Shown here in pieces: positions 1 through 12,197 of a stretch of 64,000 bases of DNA. Both the position numbers and the translations under genes were made by a program. This DNA is from Rana temporaria. Its lineage: Eukaryota > Chordata > Amphibia > Anura > Ranidae. Each line of letters starts with the position of its first letter. Position 1 is the first letter of the stretch. The notes under the pieces were generated by a model that ran no database searches, had not been told where the DNA came from, and was given only the letters and a program-made list of their open reading frames with translations. The stretch spans positions 332,609,952 through 332,673,951 of the forward strand of contig NC_053491.1 of NCBI RefSeq assembly GCF_905171775.1, given 5' to 3'.

Positions 1-354
1 TGGAGTATCCCACTATTCACTTCTCCCACCCAAGTTCCAAATAAATATCAAAACCAAATCCCCTGGACTGTTTATTGAGTAACGAGCAAGCAGGAGTAAG
101 AGGGGATAAGTGAAAAATCCTAGCAACTGGCTGCAGGTAATCAGAGATGATAAGTGGCACTGATGAGGTGCGGACTGTGCCAGTAATATTTTATTTTTAT
201 TTACATTTTTTTTTACAATTTTATTTCTTACAATTTTTTTTACAATGCTTTCTTTTGAGGGGGGGGGTTGATGAAGTCCAATGTTTTTTTTTATTTTTAT
301 TTTATTATTAGTTTGTTTACAATTTAACTTTTAAATATTTATTGCAATTCTTTC

Positions 355-405
<51 letters not shown>

Positions 406-876
406 TATTTTTGTCAGCCCTGTGTGTGTGTGGGGGGGGGGGGTAACTTAACAGACCCCTGACATCTTCCCTTTGAGACAGGGAAAAGGATTAAGGACAA
501 AGATTCCCCAGTCCCTTTCTGAGCATCTTCATGTGCACTGAAGATGAGTGGACAGGAGACAGCGGCTCATCCCCATTCATAAGCTGAAGCATCGTAAGCA
601 CAGTATATTCAGAAAAAAAAGGAGTCGATAAATTACAGATTTACAGACTCTTTCCTCCGATCTCCATCCTGACAGATCTGGGACAGGGCGGAACTGGGGG
701 AGGACAAAAATGCATTAAGAACCATACACACTTAACAAACTAAAAAAAAAAAATGTATTTTTGTACTCACAGTAAAATCTTTTTCCCGGCATTCATTGAG
801 GGACATACCCAGATAGTAAGAACACTAGGTTTATACTGCCAGCTACAGAACTGGACACTAAGCACATAGACAACTA
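1..876. other. Non-coding, AT-rich flank with simple repeats
   Basis: No gene is visible. The stretch holds an (ATT)n microsatellite at about 360-405, poly-T and poly-G runs near 190-300 and 430-445, and otherwise unassigned sequence up to the TA target of the Tc1 element. By position it should be camk2a intron 1. Confidence 0.6.
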
Positions 877-2479
877 CAGTGGGGATTGAAAGTTTGGGCA
901 CCCCAGGTAAAATGTTGTATTAATGTGCATAATGAAGCCAAGGAAAGATGGAAAAATCTCCAAAAGGCATCAAATTACAGATTAGACATTCTTATAATAT
1001 GTCAAAAAAAGTTCGATTTTATTTCCATCATTTACACTTTCAAAATTACAGAAAACAAAAAAATGGCGTCTGCAAAAGTTTGGGCACCCTGCAGAATTTA
1101 TAGCATGCACTGCCCCCTTTGCAAAGCTGAGACCTGCCAGTGTCATGGATTGTTCTCAATCATCGTCTGGGAAGACCAGGTGATGTCAATCTCAAAGGTT
1201 TTAAATGCCCAGACTCATCTGACCTTGCCCCAACAATAAGCACCATGGGTTCTTCTAAGCAGTTGTCTAGAAAACTGAAACTGAAAATAGTTGACGCTCA
1301 CAAAGCTGGAGAAGGCTATAAGAAGATAGCAAAGCGTTTTCAGATGTCAATATCCTCTGTTCGGAATGTAATTAAAAAATGGCAGTCATCAGGAACAGTG
1401 GAAGTTAAAGCAAGATCTGGAAGACCAAGACAAATATCAGACAGCATGATTGTGAGAAAAGCAATTCAAAACCCACGTTTGACTGCACGATCCCTCCAGA
1501 AAGATCTGACAGACACTGGAGTTGTGGTACACTATTCCACTATAAAGAGATACTTGTACAAATATGGTCTTCATGGAAGAGTCATCAGAAGAAAACCTCT
1601 TCTACGTCCTCACCACAATAATCAGTGTTTGAACTTTGCAAATGAACATATAGACAAGCCTGATGCATTTTGGAAACAAGTTCTGTGGACCGATGAGGTT
1701 AAAATAGAACTTTTTGGCCGGAATGAGCAAAGGTATGTTTGGAGAAGAAAGGGCACAGAATTTAACGAAAATAACCTCTGTCCAACTGTTAAGCATGGGG
1801 GTGGATCAATCATGCTTTGGGGTTGTATTGCAGCCAGTGGCACAGGGAACATTTCACGAGTAGAAGGAAAAATGAAATCAATAAAATTTCAGCAAATTTT
1901 GGATGGTAACTTGATGCCATCTGTGAAAAAGTTGAAGTAAAAGAGAGGATGGCTTCTACAAATGGATAATGATCCTAAACACACCTCAGAATCGACGGGG
2001 GATTACATCAAGAGGTCGTAAACTGAAGGTTTTGTAATGGCCTTCACAATCTCCTGATCACAACATAATTGAAAATCTATGGATAGACCTTAAAAGAGCA
2101 GTGCGTGACAGACAGCCCAGAAATCTCAAAGAACTGGAAGACTTTTGTAAGGAAGAATGGGCAAAAATACCTCAAACAAGAATTGAAAGACTATTGGCTG
2201 GCTACAAAAAGCGTTTACAAGCTGTGATACTTGCCAAAGGGGGCAGTACAAGATATTAACTCTGCAGGGTGCCCAAACTTTTGCAGACGCCATTTTTTTG
2301 TTTTCTGTCATTTTGAAAGTGTAAATGATGAAAATAAAATCTAACTTTTTTTGACATATTATAAGAATGTCTAATCTGTAATTTGATGCCTTTTGGAGAT
2401 TTTTCCATCTTTCGTTGGCTTCGTTATGCACATTAATACAAATTTTTACCTGGGGTGCCCAAACTTTCGATCCCCACTG
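877..2479 (+). mobile_element. Tc1/mariner DNA transposon, near full length, IR/DR type
   Basis: The element begins CAGTGGGGATTGAAAG at 877 and ends with the matching inverted copy at 2479, with TA on both sides (875-876 and 2480-2481), as expected for Tc1/mariner target duplication. The terminal inverted repeats are about 240 bp, extending to about 1122 on the left and from about 2235 on the right. The short motif AGTTTGGGCACCC recurs near both the outer and inner ends of the repeat, the IR/DR layout. The transposase reading frame lies between them and is broken. The two arms differ by scattered substitutions, so this is an old copy. Confidence 0.93.
1245..2258 (+). pseudogene. Tc1-like transposase, inactivated
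   Basis: An open frame from the ATG at 1245 to the stop at 1938-1940 gives 231 residues; intact Tc1 transposases are about 340. The N-terminal half has the paired-type helix-turn-helix region (EGYKKIAKRFQMSISSVRN), a GRPR linker, the second DNA-binding helix set and the first catalytic aspartate in LWTDEV. After the stop, homology continues: the MDNDPKHT motif with the second aspartate sits in the same frame. It is followed by an in-frame TAA, then a frame change before the IIENLW motif with the glutamate, and the family-typical C-terminus at about 2258. At least one premature stop and one frameshift therefore separate the catalytic residues. The protein would not be functional. I preferred 1245 over upstream methionines because homology begins there. 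Confidence 0.9.
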
Positions 2480-2481
2480 TA

Positions 2482-3050
2482 TAAACCAGCCCCCCTTCGA
2501 TGAGAAGTCCTCCCACTTACTAAGAGAACAATAGCATATAAAGGGGGAGCTGTGTCCCTTAGTGGACTTTGAGAAAATAATTTTATGGTAAGTACAAATA
2601 ATCATTTTTTCTTCATTGCCCATTGAAGGACATAGAAAAAATCGAGGGATGTCCAAAAACTATCCAAATGGAAGGTACACCAAAACAAACAAAAGTGAAC
2701 CAACCCAACAGAAAAAAAAATAACAAAAGGGGCAACATGTGTAACCACTTGAATAAAAGTACAAATGATTAGTACATTCAAAAAGTATGGAGAGTGCAGA
2801 CATTTGACATTGATGTTGCTAGGGGACAAAAATGGTTTAGCTCCTAATGGATAAAGGAAAGTGTGGGTCTAGCTGAGTGTGGACAACTCCCAGAGACTCA
2901 CACGGGTGAAAAACAATGAATTACTGAGTCCTAAATGCCCTTGTTTCTAAGTTTACTACAACTAGACCATCAAGCCAGTGGCTGAGAAAGCCGTAGGGAA
3001 GAACGTGCTTTGACAAAAACAGTTAAGGCCAGTCTGATGGAGTACACAAA
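2482..3050. other. Non-coding, unassigned
   Basis: No splice-bounded exon, RNA gene or bounded repeat is recognised. Short open frames here have no family resemblance. Confidence 0.4.
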
Positions 3051-3661
3051 GGGGCTGATTTAATAAAACTGGAGAGTGCAAAATCTGGTGCAGCTCTGCA
3101 TATAAACCAATCAGCTTCCCTTTTTTTTTGTCAAAGCTTAATGCCGGGTTCACACTGGTATGACACGACTGTTGTGGGTCCGACTTTGCCCTGCAACATC
3201 AGTCCTACGTCCATCCGACTTGAATGAACAGGATACGATTTTTCTCCGACTTTGAGATAGTCCGACTTGTCCTTTGACTAATCAAAACAATCCCAGTGTG
3301 ACAAAAATTCAATTTCCTGCTGCTGTAATCACCATGTCGGATGTCACACGTCGGATGGTTAGGACGAGGATCCGACTTTGATCCGACTTCAATGATATTG
3401 AATGGGCTAAAAATGGTTTAAAGTTGGACCAAAGTAGTGCAGCAACCTTTTTAAAATTCAGACTGACTTGTGTCAGACCAGTTAAGACCGCTGTCATACT
3501 GTAGGGAACCATTAATTTGTACACGTCATGCGGCAAAGTCGAAGAGTATGTTGCACCAGTGTGAACCAGGCCTTATTGAACAAGCTGAAGTTAGAAGCTG
3601 ATTGGCTACCATGCATAGATGCACCAGATTTTGTACTCTCCAGTTTTAGTAAATTAACCCC
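3051..3661. mobile_element. Palindromic MITE interrupted by a second MITE
   Basis: The left arm begins GGGGCTGATTTAATAAAAC and the right arm is its inverted copy ending in GTAAATTAACCCC. The arms share about 70 bp, including ACTGGAGAGT, CTGGTGCA and CCAATCAGCTTC. AAA lies on both sides. The arms are separated by a TTA-flanked insertion (3141-3572). The type is common in frog genomes; I cannot name the superfamily from the ends. Confidence 0.75.
3141..3572. mobile_element. TTA-flanked MITE nested in the 3051-3661 element
   Basis: The ends are inverted copies around GGTTCACACTGGT, and TTA flanks both sides (3138-3140 and 3573-3575). A 3-bp TTA duplication fits PIF/Harbinger. Repeated GTCGGA/TCCGAC motifs fill the interior. 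No coding capacity. Confidence 0.78.
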
Positions 3662-4554
3662 AAAGTGACAGTGAGCAGATAGAAGAGGTCGACATACCAG
3701 ACTTTTTTTAGTGGCCCATCCAGGGCTATGAGAATGACTGAAAGGAGCTTAGCCTCAACCCTACCAAGCAGGCAAGGTGAAAGTTCCAGAGGAAAAGTTC
3801 AGGGTATACTAATCCCACAATGCTAACAGGGCATCTGTAGCATCTCTTGTAATGTTTTGCTCCCTACAAACAATCTGTCTAGTTTCTTGATGATCGAGGA
3901 ACTAACAAATCTGCATCCTCAGTAAACCCCTCCCCCTTCAAATTCCTGTCTTCAGGTGTCTCCACCCCCTTACAGGGACTCAACTTTGCATATTACATCT
4001 CAGCTGACTCTGTAGACAAGTCTCCTTATGTCCATTATAGCTGATAGCCCTGGCAGAAAGTTGCTAATCCCACCCTACCCATTACAAGCACCTATTTTCT
4101 AATGATGGCTGTAAGCCAAATTGTCAAGGACCCCAACACTTTGTTCCTAAAACGGGGAAGTAATCAACTTTGTAAATACAAAGGACATATAGCACACTAC
4201 CTCGTAATGGAACAGAGATACACTGGTCGATATATGTCCACACTCGACTAGACCCACGGGAAAATCTGCACTGTCATAAGTCAGTCAGTCATGTAAAAAA
4301 ATGGGGCTGTTAAAAAAAAATTTTTTAGGATAGACACTCTGATAATCGATCAATGTCAGCTCACTCAATATCCAGTTAATGCAGACTGTTAACACAGGTT
4401 CAACCAAATCACTGCTGTACTGTGTCTGTGAAGGAAACATGGAGGATGCTCCATTATCTGGAAATTCAAGAGCAGCCTTGCTGAGGACCTTGAACCAATG
4501 GTGATAAGCAGGGGGTAAGTAAACATCTGAACACAGACAACAAAAAAGATGTAT
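3662..4554. other. Non-coding, unassigned
   Basis: No gene or bounded repeat recognised. It includes a poly-T/poly-A transition near 4310-4325. Confidence 0.4.
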
Positions 4555-4850
4555 AGGGGCACAGGGGCTAAGTGGTTAGTACTTCCGCCTAGCAGCACTA
4601 GGGTTGTTGGGTCGAATCCCAACCATGGCAACACCTGCCTGGTGTTTGCATGTTCTTCCTGTGCCTCCATGGGTTTCCTCCCACACTCCAAAAACATTCT
4701 GGTAGGCTAAATGGCTCATGTTTAAAGGTCCTAGTATGTGTAACATATGACTGTGAGTTAGGGACCTTAGGTTGTAAGCTTTTTGAGCTGAAGTGAATTT
4801 ATAATATATATAAGTTCAGTTAAAAAAATAAATAAAAATAAGTTCAGTTC
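4555..4850 (+). repeat. V-SINE-like tRNA-derived SINE
   Basis: A tRNA-like head carries a B-box-like GGGTCGAATCCC at 4609-4620 and an A-box-like GGGCTAAGTGG about 45 bp upstream. It is followed by the conserved core recognisable from vertebrate V-SINEs (GTTTGCATGTTCTTCCTGTG, then TTTCCTCCCACACTCCAAA). The tail resembles L2-type LINE ends (TTGTAAGCTTTTTGAGC). No long coding frame is expected. Confidence 0.75.
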
Positions 4851-5108
4851 AATATTTGATGGGAACTTTTCAGATAGATGGCATTAATAATTCCATCTCC
4901 AGGAAACGCTAAGCCACATAGCCGTACCTTGACCCCTGCTAAAAGGTATATTAGTCCCAACTATCCCATGAATAATCATTCTATTGACCAATAAACTACC
5001 TTATTCTTCTTCTTTTTAGGTTCCATGTCTTTTCTCTTCCATCAACCTCTTAACTTATGTGTATCAAGCATAAACAAAAGATGTTTTAAGTAAAAATACC
5101 CATTATAT

Positions 5109-5588
5109 TTAAAGGGTCACTAAAGGAAAAATTTTTTTTGCTGAAATGACTGTTTATTGGGTATAGAGACATAAAAGTTAACTGATTCCTTTTAAAAATG
5201 ATTAAAAATTGAATTTAATCTATCATATAATGTGCCTCTAGTTTCACTTTCGGTTTTAAAGGTACATACATGAAGTTCCGGGTGAGAGGTGAGTCGGGAA
5301 GACTCACAGAACAAAAACAAACAAATCCAGGGCAGTGTTTTGTTTTTAAAATGAATCTGATTGGTTCTGAGGAGTTTTAGACACACAGTAATGACAGCTT
5401 AGACCACCGTGAAAATCTCCCAGTACCATGGTTATAAGGAAACAGGCAACCAGGAAGTGTGGAGATCACAGCAGAATTACAGCTACTTCAAAGCAAAAAC
5501 GAACAATGAGGACATGAAACCAGTACTGCAGTAAGGTAAAGGAAGCTATTTAGCTAAAAAAAAAAAAATTCCTTTAGTGACCCTTTAA
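5109..5588. mobile_element. TTAA-flanked palindromic MITE
   Basis: TTAA at 5109-5112 and 5585-5588 bounds inverted ends AAAGGGTCACTAAAGGAA and TTCCTTTAGTGACCC. TTAA duplication fits piggyBac or Kolobok superfamilies. Non-coding. Confidence 0.8.
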
Positions 5589-5749
5589 TAATTTACTGGT
5601 ATTATTCAATAACATTTATTTTGTCTCCAATGATTACTGAGAAACCTTGATATACATATATGTTTATCTTGTTCTATTTCAAAATGTGTACTAATAACAT
5701 GTACTGTACTATCTTCAATAACATATTTGAAAAGGAATTTATAATATAT

Positions 5750-5946
5750 ACAGTGGGTGAAATAAGTATTGAACACGTCACCATTTTTCTAGGTAAATAT
5801 ATTTCTAAAGGTGCCTTTTGACATTAAATTTTTACTACATGTGCCAATTCATGCAATCCATACATACTGTACACAGAAACCAAAACAAATAAGCTCAGAA
5901 ATGAAGTTATGTGTAATAAAATGGAATGACACAGGGGAAAAGCACG
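5750..5946 (+). mobile_element. Tc1/mariner terminal fragment
   Basis: The sequence starts ACAGTGGGTGAAATAAGTAT and continues as the terminal inverted repeat of a common vertebrate Tc1 family (TTGAACACGTCACCATTTTT). It stops abruptly at about 5946, where it joins a fragment of another repeat. No transposase is left. Confidence 0.75.
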
Positions 5947-6138
5947 ACACTCCACACCAGGGAGAAAGCCTTGCATTACTGTGTGGAGTTACAGACATAA
6001 GAACAGGAAGTGAGGATTTCTCAGAAGAAATAAGGACATTTAAAAGAAAAATGGAAGGATGAGGTAAGTGAAGGAAGACTGCACTAAGGTAAAGGAAGCT
6101 ATTTAGGATTTTCTTTTTTTACCTTTACAACCCCTTTG
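5947..6138. repeat. Right-end fragment of a TTAA-type MITE
   Basis: This about 190-bp stretch matches the right part of the complete element at 13297-13802 (CACCAGGGAGAAAGCCTTGC through TTTACCTTTACAACCCC). The left half is missing. Confidence 0.75.
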
Positions 6139-6254
6139 ACTTGGTATCAGCCCTCGGTGGTCCCTGTACAGCAGTGCTCAGATTAGAGGTGGGAAAAGTT
6201 GCACAATGGGCATATACAATATACTGTGTCCCCTTCATATTATCTTAAAACATT

Positions 6255-6977
6255 GGGCTAGATTCACATGCCTTTAGGCGGGCGTAGCGTATCTCCTATA
6301 CGCTACGCCGCCGTAACTTTGAGAGGCAAGTATGGTATTCTCAAAGATTTTGCGGCCGAAGTTACGGCGGCATAGCGTATTAGGGCCGGCGTAAGCCCAC
6401 CTAATTCAAATGTTGAAGCTGTGGGCGTGTTTTATGTATATTAAGTGTGACCCCACGTAAATGACGTTTCGATCGAACGGTGCATGCGCCATCCGTGGAC
6501 GTATCCCAGTGCGCATGCTCCAAATGACGTCAGCAAATCGTCAATGCTTTTGACGTGAACGTAAATTACGGCCAGCCCCATTCATGGACGAGTTACGCAA
6601 ACGACGTAAAACTTGAAAAATTCTACGTGGTTTCCGACGTCCATACTTAACATTGGCTGCGCCATCTTTTTGGTGGTTTATCTTTACGCCTGAAAACCCC
6701 TTACGTAAACGGCGTATCTTTACTTCGACGGCCGGGCGTACGTTCGTGAATAGGCGTATCTAGCTGATTTACATATTCTAGGCGTAAATCAGCGTACATG
6801 CCCCTAGCGGCCAGCGTAAATATGCAGTTAAGATACGACGGCGTAGGAGACTTACGCTGGTCGTATCTTAGCAATATTTAAGCGTATTTCAGTTTGAGAA
6901 TACGCTTAAATATACGACGGCGGGGATTCGGACATATCTATTGATAGACCCGTCGAAAATCTACCTGAATCTGGCCC
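6255..6977. mobile_element. Non-autonomous Harbinger element
   Basis: The ends are GGGCTAGATTCACATGCC and the inverted ...CTGAATCTGGCCC. The interior is rich in TACG/CGTA and GGCGTA motifs and has GCGCATGC-like palindromes, shared with the copies at 11.5, 14.7, 17.3, 37.1 and 43.3 kb and with the autonomous Harbinger at 44.3 kb. No clear target duplication is left. Non-coding. Confidence 0.8.
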
Positions 6978-7526
6978 ACTGTTATTAATCAGATTTTGTC
7001 TTACCAATACCTGAAGAGATTTGCATAACGTTCTTTTTTAAAACATATTACACAGTTCTTAGAGAGGCTGTGAATGACAGTATGGTGCAGAAGGAGACGG
7101 ATCTTTATGACAAAGCTGTATTCAAAGGGATAATGTCACATTGCAAATAAGAAAACTGCGATGGCTGACCTATTTCAGATCTTGCCAGTTGCCAGGCTGT
7201 CATCCTCAACATCTGACCTTACTATCCAGTGAGTCACTGACACCGAATATGTGTGATGAAAATTAAATCAGAATTCCTAAACTGCATACTTTTTTCCAGG
7301 TCTATGACTCACTATTAGTTTATTAAGTCACCATTAATGAAACAATGGATTATGGTATGTTAAGTAAGGTGTTTGTAAATCCTATAAATAATTTTTTTCT
7401 GATTTGCTCCACGATAAGACTGAAAATCGGAGTTGGGGACAGATGCCACTCATAAGATTTACTCTGAGCTTGAACAGCGTCATTCTGTTTAATTGTTTTT
7501 GATTACAGCACTGTGGGTTTACCTTC
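6978..7526. other. Non-coding, unassigned
   Basis: No gene, RNA or bounded repeat recognised. Confidence 0.4.
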
Positions 7527-7960
7527 TTAAAGGGGTTGTAAAGTTTCATGTTTTTTCACCTTAATGCATCCTATGCATTAAGGTGAAAAAACATCTGACA
7601 GTTACGGTCCCCCAGCCCCCCCATTTAACTTACCTGAGCCCGTTCACCTGCTGCGCTCGCCCCCTACGTCCTCTTTTCCGCTCAGTCTGGTCGTTGATTG
7701 GCTAGAGTGGATGGATTGATAGCAGCGCAGCCATTGGCTCGTGCTGCTGTCAATCACCGGGGGGCAGGGCCAAGTGATACAGTGAGCTGCTATAGCCTCT
7801 GGCTGTATTACGGGAGCACACTCGCAAGAACTAACCCCCATGGGAGAGAGCTCCCATGAAGGGGGTTAGTTCTTGCGGGGAGGAGCCGAGACAGCCGCGA
7901 GGGACCCGAGAAGACCAGGTTCGCACACAACCACTAGAGCAACTTTTCTCAGCCAGGATT
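7527..7960. repeat. Left part of a TTAA-type element
   Basis: It begins TTAAAGGGGTTGTAAAGTTTC, close to the terminus of the 13297-13802 element, and contains the inverted pairs TTCACCTTAATGCATCC/GGATGCATTAAGGTGAA-like near 7556-7592 and GGGAGCTCTCTCCC-like near 7840. A matching right end was not found, so the end given is approximate. Confidence 0.55.
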
Positions 7961-8110
7961 TCTTTTGAAGTTGCTAGGAGTTCCTTGGCAGTGGCAAATT
8001 GATCTTTCACCTATAATAACCACCAAAGTAAGGGGTTACTTTTTCATGGACCAGTACATACCTCCCAACATTTTAAGATGAGGGGACACCTACTAACAAA
8101 CATATGTATG

Positions 8111-8617
8111 CAGGGCTGGACTGGGACAAAAATTTGGCCCTGAACTTCATCCAGACCGGCCCACTTTGACATGTCTCTCCCATGGTGGCCGGACAACTCC
8201 CCCCCCCCCCCAGCCACCCAAGCCCCCTCTCCCCCTTCACTAGCCATTCTACTTTATTAGAGTAGAACGGCTGGTACTGGTACTCTTATAGGCAGTATTA
8301 GTGGGGAAGCTAGACATTATTTCAACCGGGGCAAAGAATCAGTTCGGTGCCCCCCCTTATGGGACAAGATTAGGCAGGAAAGTGAGAAACTCAACCAGGC
8401 CATAGCTGTTGAGTCAGCTGTCTGTCCCCTCCCCCATGCTCCTCTGTTGTCCCCCCTGCTCCTCCCCCTGCTTCTCTGCTCCCCCCAGTTGAGTGCTGCG
8501 GGGAGGGAGAGACAGAGGAGCGGAGGGGGGCGGTGGTCTGCTGTCACTGAAGCCGGCCCACTGAGCCCTCGGCCCACCGGGAAACTCCCTGTAGTCCCAA
8601 TGGCCAGTCCATGCCTG
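8111..8617. mobile_element. hAT-type MITE
   Basis: The ends CAGGGCTGGACTGG and CCAGTCCATGCCTG are inverted copies. They are flanked by TATGTATG (8103-8110) and TATGTAGG (8618-8625), a 7-of-8 match to an 8-bp duplication. CAGGG fits the hAT terminal pattern YARNG. Open frames inside are compositional artefacts of C-rich DNA. Confidence 0.82.
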
Positions 8618-8625
8618 TATGTAGG

Positions 8626-9562
8626 CATAGGACACGACCCCTGTCACACACCTTAAAAAAGAATTAACCCCCCAAAAAAAAGGTTAATTAAATCCACAAG
8701 GACTTTTTTTTACCACTACTATTCCTTTATATTGGCTTTTAAAAATGTACAAATGCAACAATTTAGAATTTGGATAAAAAGTTTAACACTGGGAAACACT
8801 TTTTGAAAGATAAAAAGTGCAGTATATATACAACCATAGAGATCAGACCAAAATGAGGGACAAATAAGGGGGAAAGAGGGACAGAGGGACTTTGTTCCAA
8901 ATCAGGAACAGTTGGGAGCTACAGTATACACTATAGTTGGGTGACACCACCAATAGTAGTAGACAGCACAATTTTCACTATCAACATTTTTTTTTCCTGT
9001 TATTCATTTAACTCCAAGATCATTACTAAAAAATATTTTTTTCACATACAGCAGGTCTGTGTTAAAATATAATCTGCTGTAGGGGTCAACTATTTAAAGG
9101 AACACTAAACGATTTCCTTATTCTCCAAAAAAAAAATCCATATACATTTACTACTTAATGGTCCTTTAATCTATTTTTTAAGAACTCGTGTTTTTCTGCC
9201 TCCTTGTAAGATCTTCTGTCAGCTCCCGAGCCTCTATTTTTCTCTGTCACTATATTTTTGGCATGAGCAGTGCACGTTGGTTGCAGTCATGTGCACTGCT
9301 CTATGCATTTTACAAATCCCGTAGTCTAAAACCCCTAGTCCATTACCAAGAGAGGGTGGTTAAGTTCCTACATACAGTAGGACCATGGAGAACAAATGTA
9401 ATCATCCACTAACAGGACGTCAGATCACAGCAGCAAAAAAAAGGAATTTGGAGGAGGCCGAGAACAAGAGAAGTACTTTTTAAAGTTAAAGCTACATACA
9501 TAGATATATCCTAAAGTGTTAATAAACTCAGGACCCTGCATTAATTATATCTGGTTTCTCAA
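8626..9562. repeat. Low-complexity and repeat-derived DNA
   Basis: Around 8840-8930 it resembles the repeat copies at 41955-42030 and 43043-43290 (ACCAAAATGAGGGACAAAT; CTTTGTTCCAAATCAGG). No gene is seen. Confidence 0.5.
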
Positions 9563-9845
9563 GCCTCGTACACACAATCAGCTTTCCCATCAGGGAAACT
9601 GCCATAAGAGCTTTTGGCCGGGAAAACCGGCCGTGTGTATGCTCCATCGCAGTTTTCCCGACAGGAAAACTGACGAAAAAAAAAGAGAACCAGCTCTCAT
9701 TTTTCCCGCCGGGATTCCCGGCGGTTTTTAACCTGGCAGTTTTCCTGTCGGGAAACACTGCGGTGGAGCATACACAGGGCCGGGATTCCCGACCAAAGCT
9801 CTCATGGCAGTGTTCCTGTCAGGAAACCCGGTCATGTGTAGAGGG
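9563..9845. mobile_element. Palindromic MITE with GCCTCGTACACAC-type ends
   Basis: The left end GCCTCGTACACACAATC is mirrored by the right end ATGTGTAGAGGG. The interior is built of inverted TTCCCG/CGGGAA blocks and CAGTTTTCC repeats. The ends resemble those of the TAA-flanked MITEs at 17425 and 43326. No clean target duplication was found. Confidence 0.65.
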
Positions 9846-9879
9846 AATAACAGTACACAAACTGAAAAAAAACATACAT

Positions 9880-10240
9880 CAATTACAGCCACTGTGCCCA
9901 TCAAACGCAGCCACTGTGCCCATCAAGTGCAGCCACTGTGCCCATGAAGTGCAGCCACTGTGCTCATCAAGTGCAGCCACTGTGCCCATCAAGCGCAGCC
10001 ACTGTACCCATAAATTGCCGCCACTGTGCCCATCAAACGCAGCCACTGTACCCATAAATTGCCGCCACTGTGCCATCAAATGCAGCTACTGTAACCATCA
10101 ATTGCTGCCAGTGTGCCCCATCAATTACCGCCAGTGTGCCCCATCAATTGCTGCCAGTTTTCCCCATCAATTGCCACCAGTTTGTCCCATCAATTGCCAC
10201 CAGTGTGCCCCATCAAATGCTGCCAGTGTGCCCCCTGCCT
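9880..10240 (+). repeat. Minisatellite, about 24-26-bp units
   Basis: About 14 tandem copies of GCAGCCACTGTGCCCATCAA and diverged variants (ATTGCCGCCACTGTGCCC). Open frames on both strands here are products of the repeat. Confidence 0.85.
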
Positions 10241-10750
10241 GGCACTTATCTGTCTTGGGTCACAGCGATGTCCTCCAAGCTCCCTCCCGTCCTCTTCTGC
10301 TATGATTGGACTCCTGATAGGAGTCCAATCACAGGGCCTGATTCTTCAGCCAATCAGGTGACAGGTAACCAGACCCGGTGCACCTGATTGGCTGAGAGGT
10401 GGGTCAGTGTTAGGGAAGCAATTTATTTGCTTCTCTAACACAGCACTGTGTAAACAACGAATGCACAGCATAGCGCCCTCTGTTTACTAATTTGGAAGCC
10501 TATTAGAGCCCATGGCTCTAATCAGGACGCCTATTAGAGCCTGCGGCTCTAATCAGGCAATTCCAAAAATACCCCCACCGCTGTAATTCAGATGCCCGGC
10601 ACCCGACAAGGGGCTGGATACCTGAATAGGGGGCGGCAGCGGCGACAATAGACAGATTCATGCAATGCGTAAATCTATCTATTGGTGAAAAAGCAGTGCA
10701 GGAGAGAGGGGGCGACTCTCCTGCGCCCTCTATGGATGCACCGCCACTGG
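10241..10750. repeat. Dispersed frog-type repeat body with inverted segments
   Basis: Inverted and duplicated segments are visible: TTGGACTCCTGATAGGAGTCCAA near 10307, AGCCAATCAGGTG with CACCTGATTGGCT near 10350-10395, and two copies of CCTATTAGAGCC near 10498 and 10530. It probably forms one element with the adjacent minisatellite. The superfamily is unclear. Confidence 0.5.
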
Positions 10751-11483
10751 TTTTAGTAAATTTAAACTTCTAAACACCTTTTCTCATCAGCAGCATAATG
10801 CAGTCTTATGACTTCTATCAGTGTCTGGCCAAGCACTGGTTAAAGCTTGTATGAGTCCTATGAGTTCTTCATGACCCCTGACTTTCTGTCTGGCTAGTGC
10901 TGATTGACCCTGTGCTGATCACATGCAGCCTCCAAAAAAAAACACACCCAACTGAGCATGTGCAGAGTGCCTCCTAGGCCTCTATTAGCAAATGGATTGG
11001 GGACAGTAAAATAATTGGAGGATCAGAGAACACAGGCCTTTTTACACAATGCAGAGAATTAACCCCTTAGGTTTAACAGTAAGTATAGTAAGCATGCTTT
11101 ACTGCACATACAGACTGATTTTACTGTTGTGGGTTTAGTAACACGTTAAAAAAAAGACACTTTTGTGTTACTTTAAGGTATGCCACTTTCTTTCTCTTTA
11201 ATTTAAAACTTTCTACAACTTATAAAGCTATAGTACCATGAAGTCTAGGTATAATTATGAAGACAAGAGGTACTCCCGCACTGTCAGAAGATCCAACTAA
11301 GTGAAACTAGTGCGGTGTTTAAGCTAAAGGTAACACTGCTGCAAACACCTGGTGATCTATCCTAAATAGAAAAAATGTGTCAGATGAAAAAAGGTGATGG
11401 TGTCTGCGCTGTGTAACAGGAAAAAGGGAGAGGGGGGGGGTAAGGGAAAAGGAGATAAATAATGTAACTATAATACACTCTAT
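10751..11483. other. Non-coding, unassigned
   Basis: No exon or bounded repeat recognised; a G-run lies near 11430-11442. Confidence 0.4.
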
Positions 11484-12197
11484 TGGCCGGATTCAGATAC
11501 CTGTCCGGCCCGCGTAACGTATCTCCGTAACGTATCTCCGATACGTTACGCCACTCTAACTATGGGCGCAAGTTCTTTATTCAGAAAGAAATTGCGCCCT
11601 TAGTTACGGCGGCGTAACGTATGTGTTGCGGCGTAAGGCCGCGTAATCCAAATGGGGATGTTGGGGGCGTGTATTATTTAAATATGACTTGACCCTGCGA
11701 CTTTGACGTATTATTTGAACGGCGCATGCGCCGTCCGTAAAATCTCCCAGTGTGCAAGGACGTCATTGCTTTCAACGTGAAAGTAAATTACGTCCAGCCG
11801 TATTCGCGAACGACTTACGCAAACAACGTAAAATTTCAAAACTCGGCGCAGGAACGACGGCCATACTTAACATAGGATACGCCGCACATACCCCTCATAT
11901 AGCAGGGGTAACTTTACGCCGGAAAAAGCCGAACGCAAACGTCATAAAAAATAAGCGCCGGGCGGTCGTTCGTTTCTGAATCGACGTAAATACTAATTTG
12001 CATATTCCCCACGTAAACAAACGGAAGCGCCACCTAGCGGCCAGCGTGATATTGCAGGCTAAGATACGACGGTGTAAGACACTTACACCTGTCGGATCTT
12101 AGGGATATCTATGCGTAACTGATTCTATGAATCAGGCGCATAGATACGACGGCGTATCAGGAGATACGGCGTCGTATTTCTTTTCTGAATCCGGCCC
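11484..12197. mobile_element. Non-autonomous Harbinger element
   Basis: The ends GGCCGGATTCAGATACC and CTGAATCCGGCCC are inverted copies, with TAT on both sides (11481-11483 and 12198-12200). The interior shares GCGTAACGTATCTC, GGCGCATGCGCC and CTAGCGGCCAGCGT blocks with the other copies. Non-coding. Confidence 0.85.

Noticed and set aside
9763..10387. Cys/His-rich frames resembling zinc-finger repeats
   Set aside because: They come from the 24-26-bp minisatellite; spacing of Cys and His does not match any finger.
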